From: Panax quinquefolius
Lineage: Eukaryota; Streptophyta; Magnoliopsida; Apiales; Araliaceae
Assembly: GCA_020205615.1 (NCBI GenBank)
Contig: CM035170.1
Span: forward strand, 38,476,143-38,540,142
Direction of reading: 5' to 3'
Length of the DNA stretch: 64,000 nucleotides
Part shown: piece by piece, positions 23,353 to 36,080 of the stretch
How the letters are laid out: each line of letters starts with the position of its first letter
Position numbering within the stretch: the stretch's first letter is position 1
Notes under the pieces: model-generated
The model's database searches: none
What the model was told of the DNA's origin: nothing
What the model saw: only the letters and a program-made list of their open reading frames with translations
Program-made: the position numbers and the translations under genes

Positions 23353-24351
23353 TTACTCGGCAGAAATTTTGGGTTCGGGCAATGGCGCTCCAATAGCATG
23401 GTATTGGGTATTGCTTATTTCCAAAGCATGAAAACTGACTGGTTCCACATCGGCATTGGCATTGATGAACGGCACATCCCCGTGTTGAGGACATTCTGGT
23501 TCAGCATTGACCGTGACCAGGCTATTGTTAATGATGTATTTCAACTGTTGGTGAAGAGTGGAGGGGACTGCCCCTGCCATATGAATCCATGGTCGTCCCA
23601 ATAGCAGGTTGTATCCTGAATCTATCTTGAGCTCATGGAAAGATACGCAGAATGTGTGAGGACCAATTTCGATTGGTAGCTCAATTACTCCGACCGAGTT
23701 ACGACGGGCTCCATCAAAAGCTTTGATGATAGTATGGCTACTCCGAATTCTATTGAGATTGATATTCATCTTCACCAAGGTAGCGTATGGGCAGATATTT
23801 AGAGAGGAACCTCCATCTATTAAGACTTCAGCTACCATATATCCGGAGGACAAGACCGTAATGTGCAACGGTTTGCAATGACCGGTCCCTTCGGGCGGTA
23901 TGTCATCATCAGTGAAGGATATCACATTGTTGTTGAAAAGGTGATCAACTATATGTTGAAACTTTTTCGTATCCACTAATGTCGGGAGATAGGCTTCTTC
24001 TAGAACCTGTAACAAGACCTTCCGGTGATTCTCGGAAGTTTGGACCAAGTCCAAAATTGATATTTGTTGTGGAGCTTCTTTCAAGCTTAAAACCACCGTA
24101 GCTTCATTATGACCCACAACGCGGAGGAATTTTTCAATCTTCTCCATGGGTATTTTCCCCTTTGATTTGGTGGTGGGCTTCATCACCCGATGGGGGAGAT
24201 ACAGTGGATTTTCCTTCGACATCTTTATAAAGATTGTATGTGAGGTGGATCCTTCACCTTCTCCATAATTCCACGGAACCTTGCGCAAGCTAACAATAGG
24301 ATATTGTGCTCTGCATGGCAAGTTGATTGGCTCGGGAGCGGCCACTTTCAA
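23353..24351 (-). pseudogene. pro: E2 aspartic protease region
   Basis: A 332-codon open stretch on the minus strand. Residues ~155-280 form a retropepsin-like domain: VISFTDDDIPPEG, then the catalytic VLIDGGSSLNICPYATL (Asp-Gly-Gly in place of the usual Asp-Ser/Thr-Gly), then IELPIEIGPHTF and the C-terminal NLLLGRPWIH. The protease would cut the Gag-Pol polyprotein. The frame is uninterrupted, unusually clean for this element. It is the only protease copy of the E1/E2 family in the window. The upstream part (MKVAAPEPINLPCRAQYPIV) matches the place where E1 is deleted. Confidence 0.85.
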
Positions 24352-26626
24352 AGGATTGTTTCCTCCCTTGAGTTGAATTGTTGGCGTTGTGAGTAAGGTA
24401 TTAATCCCATCTCGCTTAAGTGGATATGATCGCTACCACACTTTTCCACTTAGTAGGCCTCGCATTCTCACTTGCAGACGTAACACGTTGTCGTTATCTC
24501 GCCAAGCGCAAGAGACACCACCTATCGATTAGATTTTGAATAAGGTGGTATGAGTGCCCAAACATTCTTTGTCGTTTGTGACCACGAGACTGGGAGTGAT
24601 ATTGACATACTCCATTAGAGTTGTACCGTCCCGAATGGGGGTTGATTGGAGGTAGAAGGGAACTGATCCTTCCTTCATTGATTAACATATGAAGGATTTC
24701 CTCTATAGGTTGGCCCAAATAGGTGAATTCCCTCTTGTTGGCGAAATCCCGACGGGTTTTTCATTTGCTCTCTTTGTCACTTTGTCTTCCAGCATTTCAT
24801 TTTCTGAAAGTGACGAGGGAATATTCATGACAATAGGTAGGAGACTGGCATGCTCCTGGCTGATTAACTGATGAGTCACTTGATGCTGATAAGTCACCAT
24901 TTCTGCCAATTGTTCAATTTGTTTGCAGAGAGCTTTCATCTTTCATTATATTGTGAATTGGAACTTGGCATAATCCCATCTATCATCACCGTCTTTGAGG
25001 GTCTGGGAAGATTCACAGCTAAAGTTGGAACTTTGCCCATTGCTCCAATTAATCATGTTGACCTCCTCTTCTTTGTGTTGAGGAAGAGGGTTGTCTTGAA
25101 CATGAGGCTGATCGAGTTTGGTGACTAGGATCTCCCCGTTGTCTATTAGGTCCTGGATCTTGTGTTTCAAGGCCCAACAATCCTGAGTATCATGTCCAGG
25201 TGCCCCGGCATGATAAGCACATTTTCTAGCATGACATTGAAACCCCGTCCATTAGAAATTGGTTGGTGGAAGAATATGCGTAATTTTCTTCTTTGTTGTC
25301 AGAAGATTAAGAATATTCTCGAGGGTATCCCCTAAGGGTGTAAACACTCGAGGGCGTTTGACTTCTCCACCTTTTGGTATTGAAGGGTTTGTATACTGTG
25401 CTGGAAAGGGAGTGTAGTTTCTCCTTTGAATAGGCATGTTTTGATTGCCTTTTTGTCCCTGTAGTATCAGGGAAACATCTTCCTCTTTCTTTTTATGGAC
25501 CCTCCGGGGGTTGTTCCCATAATTCCTAGATTGGATGTGATCGCTTGACAACTTTGAGTGCAACTAGGTCTTGAATCTTTCCCGACTTCAATCCCATCTC
25601 ACCATCTCCCCATGTTTGACCATTTCGGAAAATGGTTTTGATGATGCGGCTAAAACTCTCTCATAGAAGGAGCTTCTTGTATGTCTATGAAAGTCATGAC
25701 CATTTCGATTTCATCATGGAAGGACTAACTTGGGCGCCAGCGTCTCCACCTTTGAGCATACTCTCCGAAAGACTCGTTAGACTGTTTCTTGATCTTGGTA
25801 ATTTGATACCGATCAAGAGCCATCTGAGTTTGAAAAGTCGTATTGAGTGAGGAAGGCATGTGCTAGCTCTTCCCAACTATGGATTTTGGAGTTGTCTAAT
25901 CTTGTGTACCATGAGCGGGCTTCTCCGGTTAGACTCTTTTGGAACAATTGCATTTCGAGTTTTTTCATCCTCGCATAGGATCCAAGTTCTCCAATAAATA
26001 CTTTTAGATGTGTATAAGGATCTCCTAACCCGTCATATTTTTCAAAGTCGAGTTTTAAATTTTTCTCGGATAATGAACACCGGAAAAATACACGATCAAG
26101 ATATAAAACACTCCCGTGTGTTCCAATTCCTTTGATAGCGAAGGGTCTCTTCCATTTGGAGGACTTTCTTTTGATGTCACCAAAGGTCCGGATCTCCAGT
26201 GGGATGGGCAGCATCATGAATTTTGTTGGTTGTATCCAACTGTAGTTCAGGTATGGTAATGATTGGGATTCCTCCTTGTGTGGAGGATTCAGCATATACG
26301 GGTATTTTCTGACCCTGTATAGACTGGTGTAATTCTTTTAGTAGAACAACCAAATCAGAATTTGTTTGCTTAATCCTTCAATTTTTTTGAGAAACTGGAT
26401 TAAGTTCAATGCTGGTCGATGATAATGACATGATTGATTGTAGGCTTTGCCTTTTGGACTTTTTGAACGGGTGGTAGGTCCGATTGATTCCTGTGAAAGA
26501 CTTGCATAGTTTAGTCTTTAGGGAGGTGTATAATAACATGTTATGTGATGTGTCCATTTTAGGAATTTTATCTTGCAAAATGGATGTCACTATTTGTAGT
26601 ATGTTAATATATGTATGTGGACACAT
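24352..26626 (-). pseudogene. gag: E2 gag, frameshifted
   Basis: Homologous to E1 gag but broken into several frames. 26626-26378 is the N terminus; 26295-25813 is the capsid domain with FEKYDGLGDPYTHLKVFIGE and LFQKSLTGEARSWYTRL; 25563-25252 has KEEDVSLILQGQKGNQNM. Then comes the CWALKHKIQDLIDNGEILV zinc-finger-adjacent segment (25170), a short helical segment (24939-24703), and a second HSQSRGH...LIQNLI finger-like motif (24718-24494). It supplies the ~0.4 kb stretch (24772-25168) that is missing from E1 at the E2 insertion site. Confidence 0.8.
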
Positions 26627-27195
26627 TGCTTCATATTTCTCATTACATGGAGATATATATGGAATGGAATTACAAGTAATTATGTTTACAAGTAATTTTG
26701 AAATGAGAGAGCATGAAGAGACTTTCCTCCGTTTTGGGTTTATCGAGGTGACCTATCTTAGGTTACTCTCTCGGCTTTTTTGGCATGAAGGTTCCCAAAT
26801 CATCGCAATCTACTTGACGGGAAGTTAATCCAGGTCTTTCAATTGGAGAGAATTTGGGTGGTGCCTTTCCGAGTCTCGGAGAATTAGTCTTCTCACGAGT
26901 CCATAGAATCAAACACCGACGGATAGCCTCTGGTGGAGGGACCACACAACATACATTCACATACATCGGCGTCTCACCGTATGAAAAATGATGACATGTG
27001 CGAAGCACTAATATCACAAGCAGATATGGTGCGAAGCACTAATATCACAAGCAATTATGGTGCGAAGCACTAAGTGCAATAAGGAAATGCATTCGTACAC
27101 ATTCATCATCAATGTAAATGCAACATCCACACACAAGCAGAGAGATAATGATTTTGAAAAGATTGAAATAGCGGCTTAAGTCCTCTTCTTTGGAG
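26627..27195 (-). other. E2 leader
   Basis: Non-coding region between gag and PBS, matching the E1 leader. It includes a small tandem repeat at 26999-27075 (about 2.3 copies of a ~35 bp unit with GCGAAGCACTAATATCACAA), single-copy in E1. Confidence 0.65.
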
Positions 27196-27214
27196 TCCCA
27201 AAGCAGAGTCGCCA
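27196..27214 (-). promoter_or_regulatory. E2 primer binding site
   Basis: TGGCGACTCTGCTTTGGGA on the minus strand, one base after the L3 end (GTCGACA). The better preserved of the two sites in this family. Confidence 0.75.
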
Positions 27215-28009
27215 CTGTCGACGTCGGGATTTTTGGGTGTCCTTTCCGATTACTTGTTCTTTGGTGTTCTCATTTTAGGTGAGATTTGTTTGAAAAAACA
27301 AGTAAAAAAAGGTCTAACATGTATGATGTCGACGATGGGACTGTTAAGAGTCGCCAGTTGGTTTTTTAAATGGTTGTACCAACACAACCGAGAAAAGGTT
27401 TGCACATTGACCCAGTGGTGTGACACTGATATACGGGTCGGTGAAACCGAGATTCATTTAGGGTCCGGGGACTTGGTTATGCGGGGGGAAGGTGTTAGGC
27501 ACCCCCTGACATCCGTGTTACAACGGTGACCGCCTCTTTTCAAGAAACTATTATCTCTGTGTGTGTGTGTTTGTGTGTGGGTCAATATGCTATTATATGG
27601 AAGTTGTGTGAGGCCTCGTTCGAACCTATATACACAGGGTTTGAATTTATGTAAAAATTCATTTTTAGCAAGATATGGCAGTGATGTTTTATAAAAGAGG
27701 TTTTTCAAACCCTGATGCTCAATAGGAATTGAGACCTTTTACACTCCCATTTTTATTAAGTGATCAGCTGGATTGATTTTATTTGACAGATGTGAGGCAT
27801 CCGTACGAAAATAATATACAAAAATAATGTCGACTTCCTCGTGGGTATGGAAACCATCTGAGAAAATTCAAACACCGCAGAATAATTTACAAGTCGCCAT
27901 ACGGTGAAAATGTTCATCATGGGAACCGAATCTAGATCAATGGGATGAATCTGTGATCACATGATTCTTAGGCTCACGTAATCTTTGTAATTTATATGAA
28001 AGCGATAAG

Positions 28010-28032
28010 CAGGTATATATATATAAAATTTG

Positions 28033-28071
<39 letters not shown>

Positions 28072-28186
28072 GCATCTCACATGGGATCAACCAACCACGA
28101 ATAAAGCACCTCCATGGGGGGATCGTGATGAAATGTAAATAAAGTCGTAAAGCGATCAACTCGCCACGAAGAAACTCAGGCAGGAA

Positions 28187-28236
<50 letters not shown>

Positions 28237-28389
28237 CAATAAATGCATATAGGATATAAAATCCGGGCTCATCGAAGTCGAAAGTTCGACTATATATTCA
28301 TATATATATATAAGCATATATATATATATATAAAAGCGAATAAAATGCACTGGATATAAAATACAGGCTCATCGAGCGAGTTCGACACA

Positions 28390-28448
<59 letters not shown>

Positions 28449-28491
28449 TAAAATAAACGCCCGCATCAAACTAGGCTCAATATAGGCATAA

Positions 28492-28541
<50 letters not shown>

Positions 28542-28564
28542 CTCGCCTGCATCAAGTTCAGGCT

Positions 28565-28622
<58 letters not shown>
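28010..28622. repeat. (TA)n arrays in L3
   Basis: TA blocks near 28033-28070, 28188-28233, 28298-28332, 28393-28446, 28494-28539 and 28566-28621, with the same decayed spacers as in L2. Confidence 0.9.
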
Positions 28623-28929
28623 TCGGAATGAAACCACGACCGAAGTCAGGGCAAAAAGCAAGCAACACGACTCTCAACGTGTAGAAAGGGTGTGTGCAAA
28701 GAGAAGAGAAAGACTCTAAAGTGTGTGAGAAGGCTTACGGTTGATCGCTAAAAAGGCTTCTATATCTTTAGAGTGGGTAAAACTCTTGGCTTTTGTGGGT
28801 ACAAAAGAGGCTATATATGAGCTCACAGGTGTTTAAAAGTTGGAAAATACACTGTATGGGTGAGTGCAGAGCAAATTGTGCAAGGTTTCCCCGTCTTTTT
28901 CTCTTTGAAAATCAGCACCCGAAGCCCTC

Positions 28930-28937
28930 TATTTATA
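28930..28937 (-). promoter_or_regulatory. TATA box of L3
   Basis: TATAAATA on the minus strand in CCCTCTATTTATAGAGGG. Confidence 0.7.
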
Positions 28938-29689
28938 GAGGGAAGAGACCTATGACACCTAGTAGTAGGTTTGCGGGCTCCTCAGAAAGGTGGGAGTGTG
29001 TGTGCGTTCGGTCGCTCATAACTTTCAATCCGGGAGTCCGATAGAAGCGTGCCATACCATTCCGGAAAGCTCTTTCCGAGAGCTACACAATGATATATGA
29101 TTTGACCTTTTTTAATTCCAGGAAGATGGGTTCATGACTGAAATGGAATTCCTGGGTTTCCGTCAGGCAATCCGGTGAGCCGTTTTGTGTAGTTTGCGCT
29201 CCAGAGTTAAGATATCGCTCTTGTGGGACTTCCTTTGAAGTATTTTGAGTTGAAATGAGTGTATCTGATTTGAAGTGAAGTTGAGTTGGAAAAATGACCA
29301 TTTTGCCCCTCCCGGGGTTACCTCCGTTTTTCGCGCAGTTGTAGCAGTCTTTTCTTATGGTTATCTCTGAGGTTAACTTGATGTTAACTTTGACTATCCT
29401 CAGGGTTGTCTCTGAGGTTGGCTTGACCTCCTGGGGCTATCTCCAGGCTTTGATCTTGATCCTCCGGGGCTATCTCCGGGGTTGAAACTGACTTTCCCGG
29501 GATTATCTTCAGGGTTGAAACCTGATTTCCCGAGGCTATCTCCGGGGTTAGAAACTGGATCTCCCGGGGTTATCTCCGGGGTTTGAAGTTGATGTCGTAG
29601 TCCTCCAGGGTTATCTTTGGAGTGTGAAAAAGACACTTTTGCCCTCCTACATGGTTAGTAACAGGAGAAGAAAATTTTGAGTGTCTACA

Positions 29690-30112
29690 AAGAGCAAATG
29701 CCAAAGCCCGTCGGGATTTTGCCAATAAAAAGGAATTTATGTACCTGGGCCAACCTATGGAGGAAATCCTGCAGATGCTAATCAATGAAGGAAGAATCAC
29801 TTCCCTTTATCCTCCAGTTAATCCCCGTTCCGAACGGTTCAATTCTGATGGAGTATGTCAATATCACTCCCATTCTCGCGGTCACAGCACAGAAGAATGC
29901 TGGGTACTCCACCACCTTATCCAGAATCTAATTGACAGTGGTGTCCTGTAACTAGCAGACGATGATACTGTTCTATGTGAAAGTGAGAATACCTATCCTA
30001 TTAAGTGGAAGGGTTTGGTAGCAGTCATATCTACTGAGACAGATAGGACTAACAAATCACTCACAATACCCACAATTCAACTCAGGGGAAGCAACAATCC
30101 TTTGAAAATGGC
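29690..30112 (+). pseudogene. gag: E1 gag, second part
   Basis: Resumes E1 after E2: RRDFANKKEFMYLGQPMEEI, then SDGVCQYHSHSRGHSTEECW (a Cys-His finger-like motif) and LIQNLIDSGVL, followed by a stop at about 29950. A segment ending LTIPTIQLRGSNNPLKMAAP matches E2 near 24.34 kb. At about 30120-30130 the sequence jumps to the RT-proximal region: the protease is deleted. Confidence 0.8.
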
Positions 30113-31223
30113 TGCTCCAGAGCCAATCAAGAATGGGTCAAAGACAAACCTAAACCCAACCTTGATCAAACCACTTCATTCAATCTCAGAACCTTAGAAA
30201 GCCCTAAGTTAATCCAGATTGGTTCAGACCTTACCCCAAACCAGCGGAATGACATGGTTACGCTATTAACCCAATTCCAAGATGTGTTTGTGTGGTCTCA
30301 TGAAGACATGGTGGGTTTGTCCATTGACATTGTACTTCATCGCCTTCCCATTAAAAAGGGATTCAAGCCAGTCAAACAGAAGCTCAAGCGATTGAAACCT
30401 GAGTGGAGTTTAAAGGTAAAAGACAAAATTGTGAAACAATTTCAAGCTGGCATAATCACGGTGTCCACATATCCTGAGTGGATATCCAACATTGTTCCTG
30501 TGCCTAAACCTGAAGAAAGGTGCGAGTTTGCGTGGATTATCGGGATTTGAACAAAGCTTGCCTTAAAGATAGCTTTCTCGTACCCTTTATCCACATTCTC
30601 ATTGACAATACTGCTCAATACTGCATGTACTCCTTTGCTGATTGCTTTGCGGGGTACCATCAAATCATGGTTGTTGAGGAAGATCGTGAGAAAACTACTT
30701 TCATCACGCCTTGGGGAACCTTTTGTTATAGACGGTTGTCATTCGACCTCATTAATGCCGGAGCCACCTATCAGCGAGCTATAATGGCTCTCTTCCACGA
30801 CTTAATGCACAAAGAGATCGAGATCTACGTGGATGACATCATTGTCAAGTCCCGGAAGGAGGAAGACCACTTATACCATCTCAGAAAGCTATTCAACAGG
30901 TTGCGTAAGTACAACTTGAAGTTGAATCCAGCCAAGTGTGCCTTTGGCGTTAAATCAAGCAAGTTGCTAGGATTTCTAGTCAGCCACAAAGGGATTGAGC
31001 TGGATCCTACCAAAATCCAGGCCATTACGAAAATGCCCATTCCTCAGACAGAGAAGGAAATATGGGGATTTTTGGGAATAATCAACTTCATTAGCAGGTT
31101 TATCTCTCAACTCACAGCACCCTGTGAGCCAATCTTCAAGCTATTAAGGAAGAACTCCTCCATGAAATGGAATGATGAGTGCCAAAATGCCTTCCTCACA
31201 ATTAAAGAACAGCTAGTCAAAGA
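30113..31223 (+). pseudogene. pol: E1 reverse transcriptase
   Basis: RT of the Tat lineage in two frames joined by a one-base deletion near 30520. The first (30254-30550) has NDMVTLLTQFQDVFVWSHED, KPEWSLKVKDKIVKQF and TYPEWISNIVPVPKP. The second (30520 onward) has RVCVDYRDLNKACLKDSF, MYSFADCFAGYHQIMV, ITPWGTFCYRRLSF, LINAGATYQRAIM, the catalytic IEIYVDDIIVKSR and the thumb/connection GFLGIINFISRFI. RT copies element RNA into DNA. All catalytic Asp motifs are visible, but the frameshift, the missing protease upstream, and the S3 insertion at 31224 disable it. Confidence 0.9.
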
Positions 31224-34200
31224 TGTAAAAACCCAAAACCCTAATAAGACTCGTATGTATAAATCCCGTTATATAAATAAAATTTCTCTGTTCTGAATGT
31301 GTTACGTGTTATTATATACTTGGTTTGACAAAATTGACCAAATAAATTTTTATCCGAAAAACGTCGTGCTTGACACCTCGTGCTTAATTTTTTTTTTTCC
31401 ATAATCGGACTTTTCGGTAAAATTATTTTCACAAGTTGCTTTGTCGTGCTTACACTGACAAAATGCTTTGTCGTGCTTGTTAGGATTAGTGCGAAATTTA
31501 GTAAACCTAGGTTAACAAACCCTAACCCTAATTAGCAAAACCCTAACCCTAATTTATTAATTAAACCCTAATTAGCTAATCTAACTCTAATTAGCTTATG
31601 TTAACACTTAATCATGGTTAGTAAACTTCTATTAGGTACTAATTAACATTACTTAACATTCCTAATCATTAGAAACAAAACCCTAATCAAGATTAGTGAA
31701 TATTTAAATCTAATTAAGCTACTAACTTAATCAACTAGCTCACAAGTAGGTTGGGAGTCACCATTACAAGTTCCAAAACATCACATGACATGCTTCCAAA
31801 CTCCCAAGCAGCAGAAGAGTCACAAATCAAATCTTTACAGAGGCAAGTGGGTGGAAAAATGACCAAAAAGCCAAGTTGAAGAATTCTATAAACAGGAACC
31901 TTAGGGCTGAGCAAACTCATGAATTCTCAAAGCCTGGATACACTTATAAACCTACCATATCAAGCCTGGGTGTTAACAACAACAAGATCAGAAACTAGAA
32001 TCACAAATTTCTTAAGAAAAGGTGCAAACCCTAGTTCATAAATTTCTCTTTGATCTTATGTTAGATTTGTTGTTTAGATGTTTAAAATATTGTATTAGGA
32101 TGTTAGAAAGTATGATAGAGTGGTAGAACACATTTTCATAACATCTAGATGCCTTAATTAAGCGTTTTATAAAATCTGGAAATTTAGAAAAAAATGGTCT
32201 GACAACCGAATGTCAGGGCTTTTCGATTCATGTGTGTTTATGTTTTGGTCTGTTAATCGATTGATATTCGTAGCCTGTAAGTAGGTCTTTAATCTGGAAA
32301 AGAAAATAGGTTCATATGAACCATAGATTCCAAGATATAAGCAGTCAAAGTGGGTTGACCGTTCACGGAAGAAATTTGGTTTTACGGGTTGCCCGTAAAG
32401 CTCAAAACGATTGAGCTTACTACTTTGATGACAATTCGCTTAATCATCTTCTGATTGTTAATTGTTTATGTTTTTGTTATAAATTGGTACTCTGGTATAC
32501 ATACTACATATCTATGATCTTCAATCGAACAAACAACTCATAGGATTACCGAAATTATTGGTCAAAACTAGTTGATCGAGCATGACCGAGTTTTCTGGGT
32601 TTTCCAAAAAACTGAAGAACACGAAGAACAGTTGGTAGCTGTACTTTGACGAGCTTAAATAGAGACCTTAGAATTAAGATTTGTTCATGTTAATGTTATA
32701 TATATGTACCTTGACATATAGACTACATGTTACAACAAACATAACATACATCTAATACACAGAATCAAAGTTATCCAAGCCACAAAACCAGATTGGCCGG
32801 CCATTGACCATCGCTCGGGTTACCCAGAAACCCAAGAACAGCTCTGACAATAACTTTGAAACTTTATAATTTCTTGTTAGATGTAGATTAAAGCCTGATT
32901 ATTGCTTGATCTTGTACTATTACATGAGTACTACAACACCAATAATTGATCTAACCAAAATCATTACGAAGTGCAAAGTTATTTGATGGTCAAACTAGTC
33001 ACTCGACCACGACTAACCGGTACGCTTGAAACTCAAGAACACCTACTAACGACACTTTACATCCTTTGTAGAGCTTTTAGCGACAGATGATTTTTTTTTT
33101 TAGAAATAAATTATAAAAATTAGAAATAATTAATAAAAATAATTTTAAAATTATATTAAATTATTATAAATTATTTCGATATTTCTACAAAAATGTAATA
33201 ATTATTTTATTTTATTTAGATATTATTTATAATTAACTTATTAATAAAGTAATTAGAATAATTACTTTTAAATACTAAATAATTATGTAAAAATATTATT
33301 ATTGAAATAAAAATCATAATAAATGACTATAAATTATTTAATAATATTTAATAATGTTTTTTATAAAATTTTAGTAAATATAAATTACTTATAAATAGAG
33401 ATAAATGATTTAAAAATCATTTAAAGGATAAATAAATACTTTAAAAATACTTTAAACCTTCTAAAATATATTATAAGGATAATTAAATTATTTAAAAATA
33501 TAACCAAATTTTATAAATAAAATTTAGTTCATTTATCAAAGGTATTAAAAGTCAAACCCTATTAAATCTAACCCGGTATTAAATAAATGTTTTATTTGAG
33601 TATTGTTATCAATACTAACGTGTTAGATTTATATTTATAAACGTCATAGGTACTTATTAGCATTCGAATAGCATAGCTTGACTTATCTACGCTCAGGCAA
33701 GTCTTCTATACCCAATTTATTACTTATGCAAAATTTATCAACCCTGTTTATTCGCTGAACAAGATTCTATCTTGCTATACTGTTGATATAATACACCTAT
33801 GTTGAATTACCTATTATTGAAAAGTTATTGCTATAGTTCCAGCATGACTAAGAAATGAATTAATTATTCATATGATATTGTTTATTGAGCATAAACTGTT
33901 GTGTCAATCCAAATTGTTTTGGTAAGACAATCTTATACTGAAGTTGAGTATCCCGTAAGGGAGCGAAGTGTAGTCAATGAATATATTGACAGTAAATTAT
34001 AAGTGTAATTGAGCACTGTAGGTGATATGCATACTCCTAGGATGTTGAATAGGCTGATCCCCTATCTCATATCTGAACATAATTTCTAAGTCTTTGTGAC
34101 TGACAAAAATGATAAAAATTCCAGAACTAGTTGGAATTAGAAATCCAGAAATGGTAACAACTATCAGTCAAAATTTGAATTGTTATAATTTTTCAAATCC

Positions 34201-34952
34201 TATATTGTTATAAATATACAACTTGCTGAGCATGTCATAGCTCACCCTTGAAAATTATTCCCTTTGCAGTTTTAGATGGTAATCCTGGAACATCTGGAGT
34301 AGATAAAGGGAAGTGTTCCTATATATGTTAGATTATATTCTTGTCTGTATGAATACCTTGTAATAAGAACTCATTATGAGAATTTTGTAATCAAATCATA
34401 ATATTATGATATATATATATATATATAACATCTTTTATTTCTGCAACCGTGTTTTCTTACATATATAGATGTAAAGTAAGATGTCTTCTATTCTAGTTGA
34501 GATCCTTGGGAACTATTTATCTGAGTGAGAGTGTTAATAGCATGGACTGTTCATGTTGTTATTAATACTCTGAATTTCAGATAGATGGTTACTATCGATA
34601 TGATAGTATATAATCGCATGACATAGACTATACATCTGGGTGAGGGTATTGGTAATATGGACTGTTCATATTATTACTAATACTTTGAATTTCAGATAGA
34701 TAGACTCTAGTCACAGATACAGTTAATATATTCAAGTGAGGGTATCCAAACACAGTAATATTTTTCTTGGGAATTACCATCTGTTATGGGATACTGTGAA
34801 TCTTGAATCTTTGGGAATTATATCTGATAGTTCCTCTATCTAATGTAATATTTTAATCAGATACCATGGGTGTATAAATTTAAATGCATTATGTTAATTC
34901 TCTGTAAACACCATACCGGATACCACTGGAGTATAGGTATGGGGGTGTTACA
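31224..34952 (+). mobile_element. S3: 3.7 kb solo-LTR-like insertion in E1 pol
   Basis: Starts TGTAAAAACCCAAAACCC and ends GGGGGTGTTACA (TG...CA). It is flanked by AAAGA (31219-31223) and AAAGC (34953-34957), an almost perfect 5-bp duplication. Removing it rejoins the RT/RNase H reading (KEQLVK|APILVPP). It has no coding sequence. The first 0.8 kb holds six AAACCCTA motifs; 33.08-33.54 kb is very AT-rich (TAATAATTATT-type); 34.48-34.80 kb has two copies of an ATCTGAGTGAGAG...TTCAGATAGATGG block. A TATA-like TCTATAAACA lies near 31887. A promoterless non-autonomous element cannot be excluded. Confidence 0.75.
31236..32033 (+). repeat. Cluster of six teloboxes (AAACCCTA) in S3
   Basis: AAACCCTA at 31236, 31517, 31538, 31563, 31678 and 32026, two of them extended to AAACCCTAACCCTAA. 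The octamer is the plant telomere-like box found in promoters. Confidence 0.75.
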
Positions 34953-35430
34953 AAAGCTCCCATTTTGGTACCACCCAGGGATGATGTTCCCCTGTTCATG
35001 TACCTGTCCATAAGTGACAATGCCATGGAAATTTGCGTCTTTGAGACGAGAAGGATGATAGAGGCCAAGAACGACCTATCTATTACCTCAACAAAAGATT
35101 CAGTAGCAGTGAACACAAGTACACTCTGATTGAGAAAATGTGTTGTGCTTTAGCATGGGCTTCCATGAGGTTACAACATTACCTCCATGGTCACATAACC
35201 CATCTCATATCCTGCGTGGATCCTCTCAAGTACGTGTTCAATAAACCCATGTTAAATTATCGGCTGTCCAGATGGAAATTGATCCTACTACAATTTGACA
35301 TCGTCTACGTGACTCAAAAGTCCATCAAAGGTCAAGGAATTGCGGATCAACTGGCCACCGCACCCTCAAGGGACTTCAAACCCTTGGAAACATACTTCCC
35401 CAATAAGGGAATAATGACAGTTCAGCAACA
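34953..35430 (+). pseudogene. pol: E1 RNase H (first copy)
   Basis: Resumes pol after S3: KAPILVPPRDDVPLFMYLSI, then LIEKMCCALAWASMRLQHYL, HITHLISCVDPLKYVFNKPM, LNYRLSRWKLILLQFDIVYV and TQKSIKGQGIADQLA. This is the Ty3/gypsy RNase H that removes the RNA strand during reverse transcription. Frames are disturbed in the first 150 bp; from 35138 it is open. Confidence 0.8.
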
Positions 35431-36080
35431 CCATCAGTATGATATGCGCCAAACATGGAAGATGTATTTTGATGGATCTGTTAATATGGAAGGTTCTGGA
35501 GCTGGAGCAGTTCTAGTATCTAGTACGGGGGAGCAGTATCCCGTCGTCGTCAAATTGTAGTTTGTTAGCACCAACAACACAGCTGAGTATGAAGGCTGTC
35601 TCATGGGGCTAAAACTTGTCCGTTCAATGGGCATCAGGCGGTTAACTGTCTTTGGAGATTCAGAGTTGGTAATCAGACAATGCATCAGAATATATCAAAC
35701 CAAAGAGCTACATCTACTGCCTTACCATCAGCAAGTTTTACAGATGGTTTTGGAGTTCAAAGAAATCTCCTTTCTACACGTTCCTCAAAATAGGAATGAC
35801 TTTGTAGACGCATTAGCAACTTTGGCCTCCTTGATTCGTATATCTGACAAGGGACACTTGCCAAGCGTCACAATTTCCCTGCACAAGGCCCCAGCCTATG
35901 GGAACTACGTTGGAGAAGTATCGAATGAGCTACCTCCCATCCAGCATCCTTGGTATCAACATATCAAGGAATACCTACGAGATGGATCTACACCCGTTGA
36001 GGCGAGCCCGACTGAGAAAAGGCGGATCTATCGACTTGCTATGAAATTCTACCTGAGTGGAGATGCGCTCTACAAAAGAG
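35431..36080 (+). pseudogene. E1 second (archaeal-type) RNase H of Tat lineage
   Basis: Contains KMYFDGSVNMEGSGAGAVLV, then TNNTAEYEGCLMGLKLV, LTVFGDSELVIRQC and NRNDFVDALATLASL. The four acidic residues of an RNase H fold (Asp of FDGS, Glu of AEYE, Asp of GDSE, Asp of FVDA) are all present. A duplicated RNase H between the first one and the integrase is a defining trait of plant Tat elements. One in-frame TAG (35558-35560) replaces a probable CAG in KLQFVST. E2 retains only its C-terminal end. Confidence 0.85.

Larger units (their letters stand above)
15763..29689 (-). mobile_element. E2: sister element of E1, inserted in E1 gag in opposite orientation
   Basis: Minus-strand element with 5' LTR L3 (27216-29689), PBS 27196-27214, leader, gag (to ~24494), protease, truncated RT, remnant second RNase H, post-integrase tail, 3' region, PPT 18480-18492 and 3' LTR L2 (15763-18479). 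Coding order and sequence match E1 closely. It lacks the RT catalytic YVDD segment, the first RNase H, the integrase core and both antisense ORFs, so it looks like a non-autonomous derivative. Confidence 0.85.
27216..29689 (-). mobile_element. L3: 5' LTR of E2
   Basis: On the minus strand runs TGTAGACACTCAAAATTTTC ... CCCGACGTCGACA, the only copy in the window with both TG and CA ends well preserved. It contains GGTTATCTC-type repeats (29310-29620), a TATA box and TA arrays. The right end meets E1 gag at 29690. Confidence 0.85.

Noticed and set aside
31499..31690. Interstitial telomere array
   Set aside because: The AACCCTAA motifs are few and scattered, not a tandem array, and lie inside the S3 LTR.
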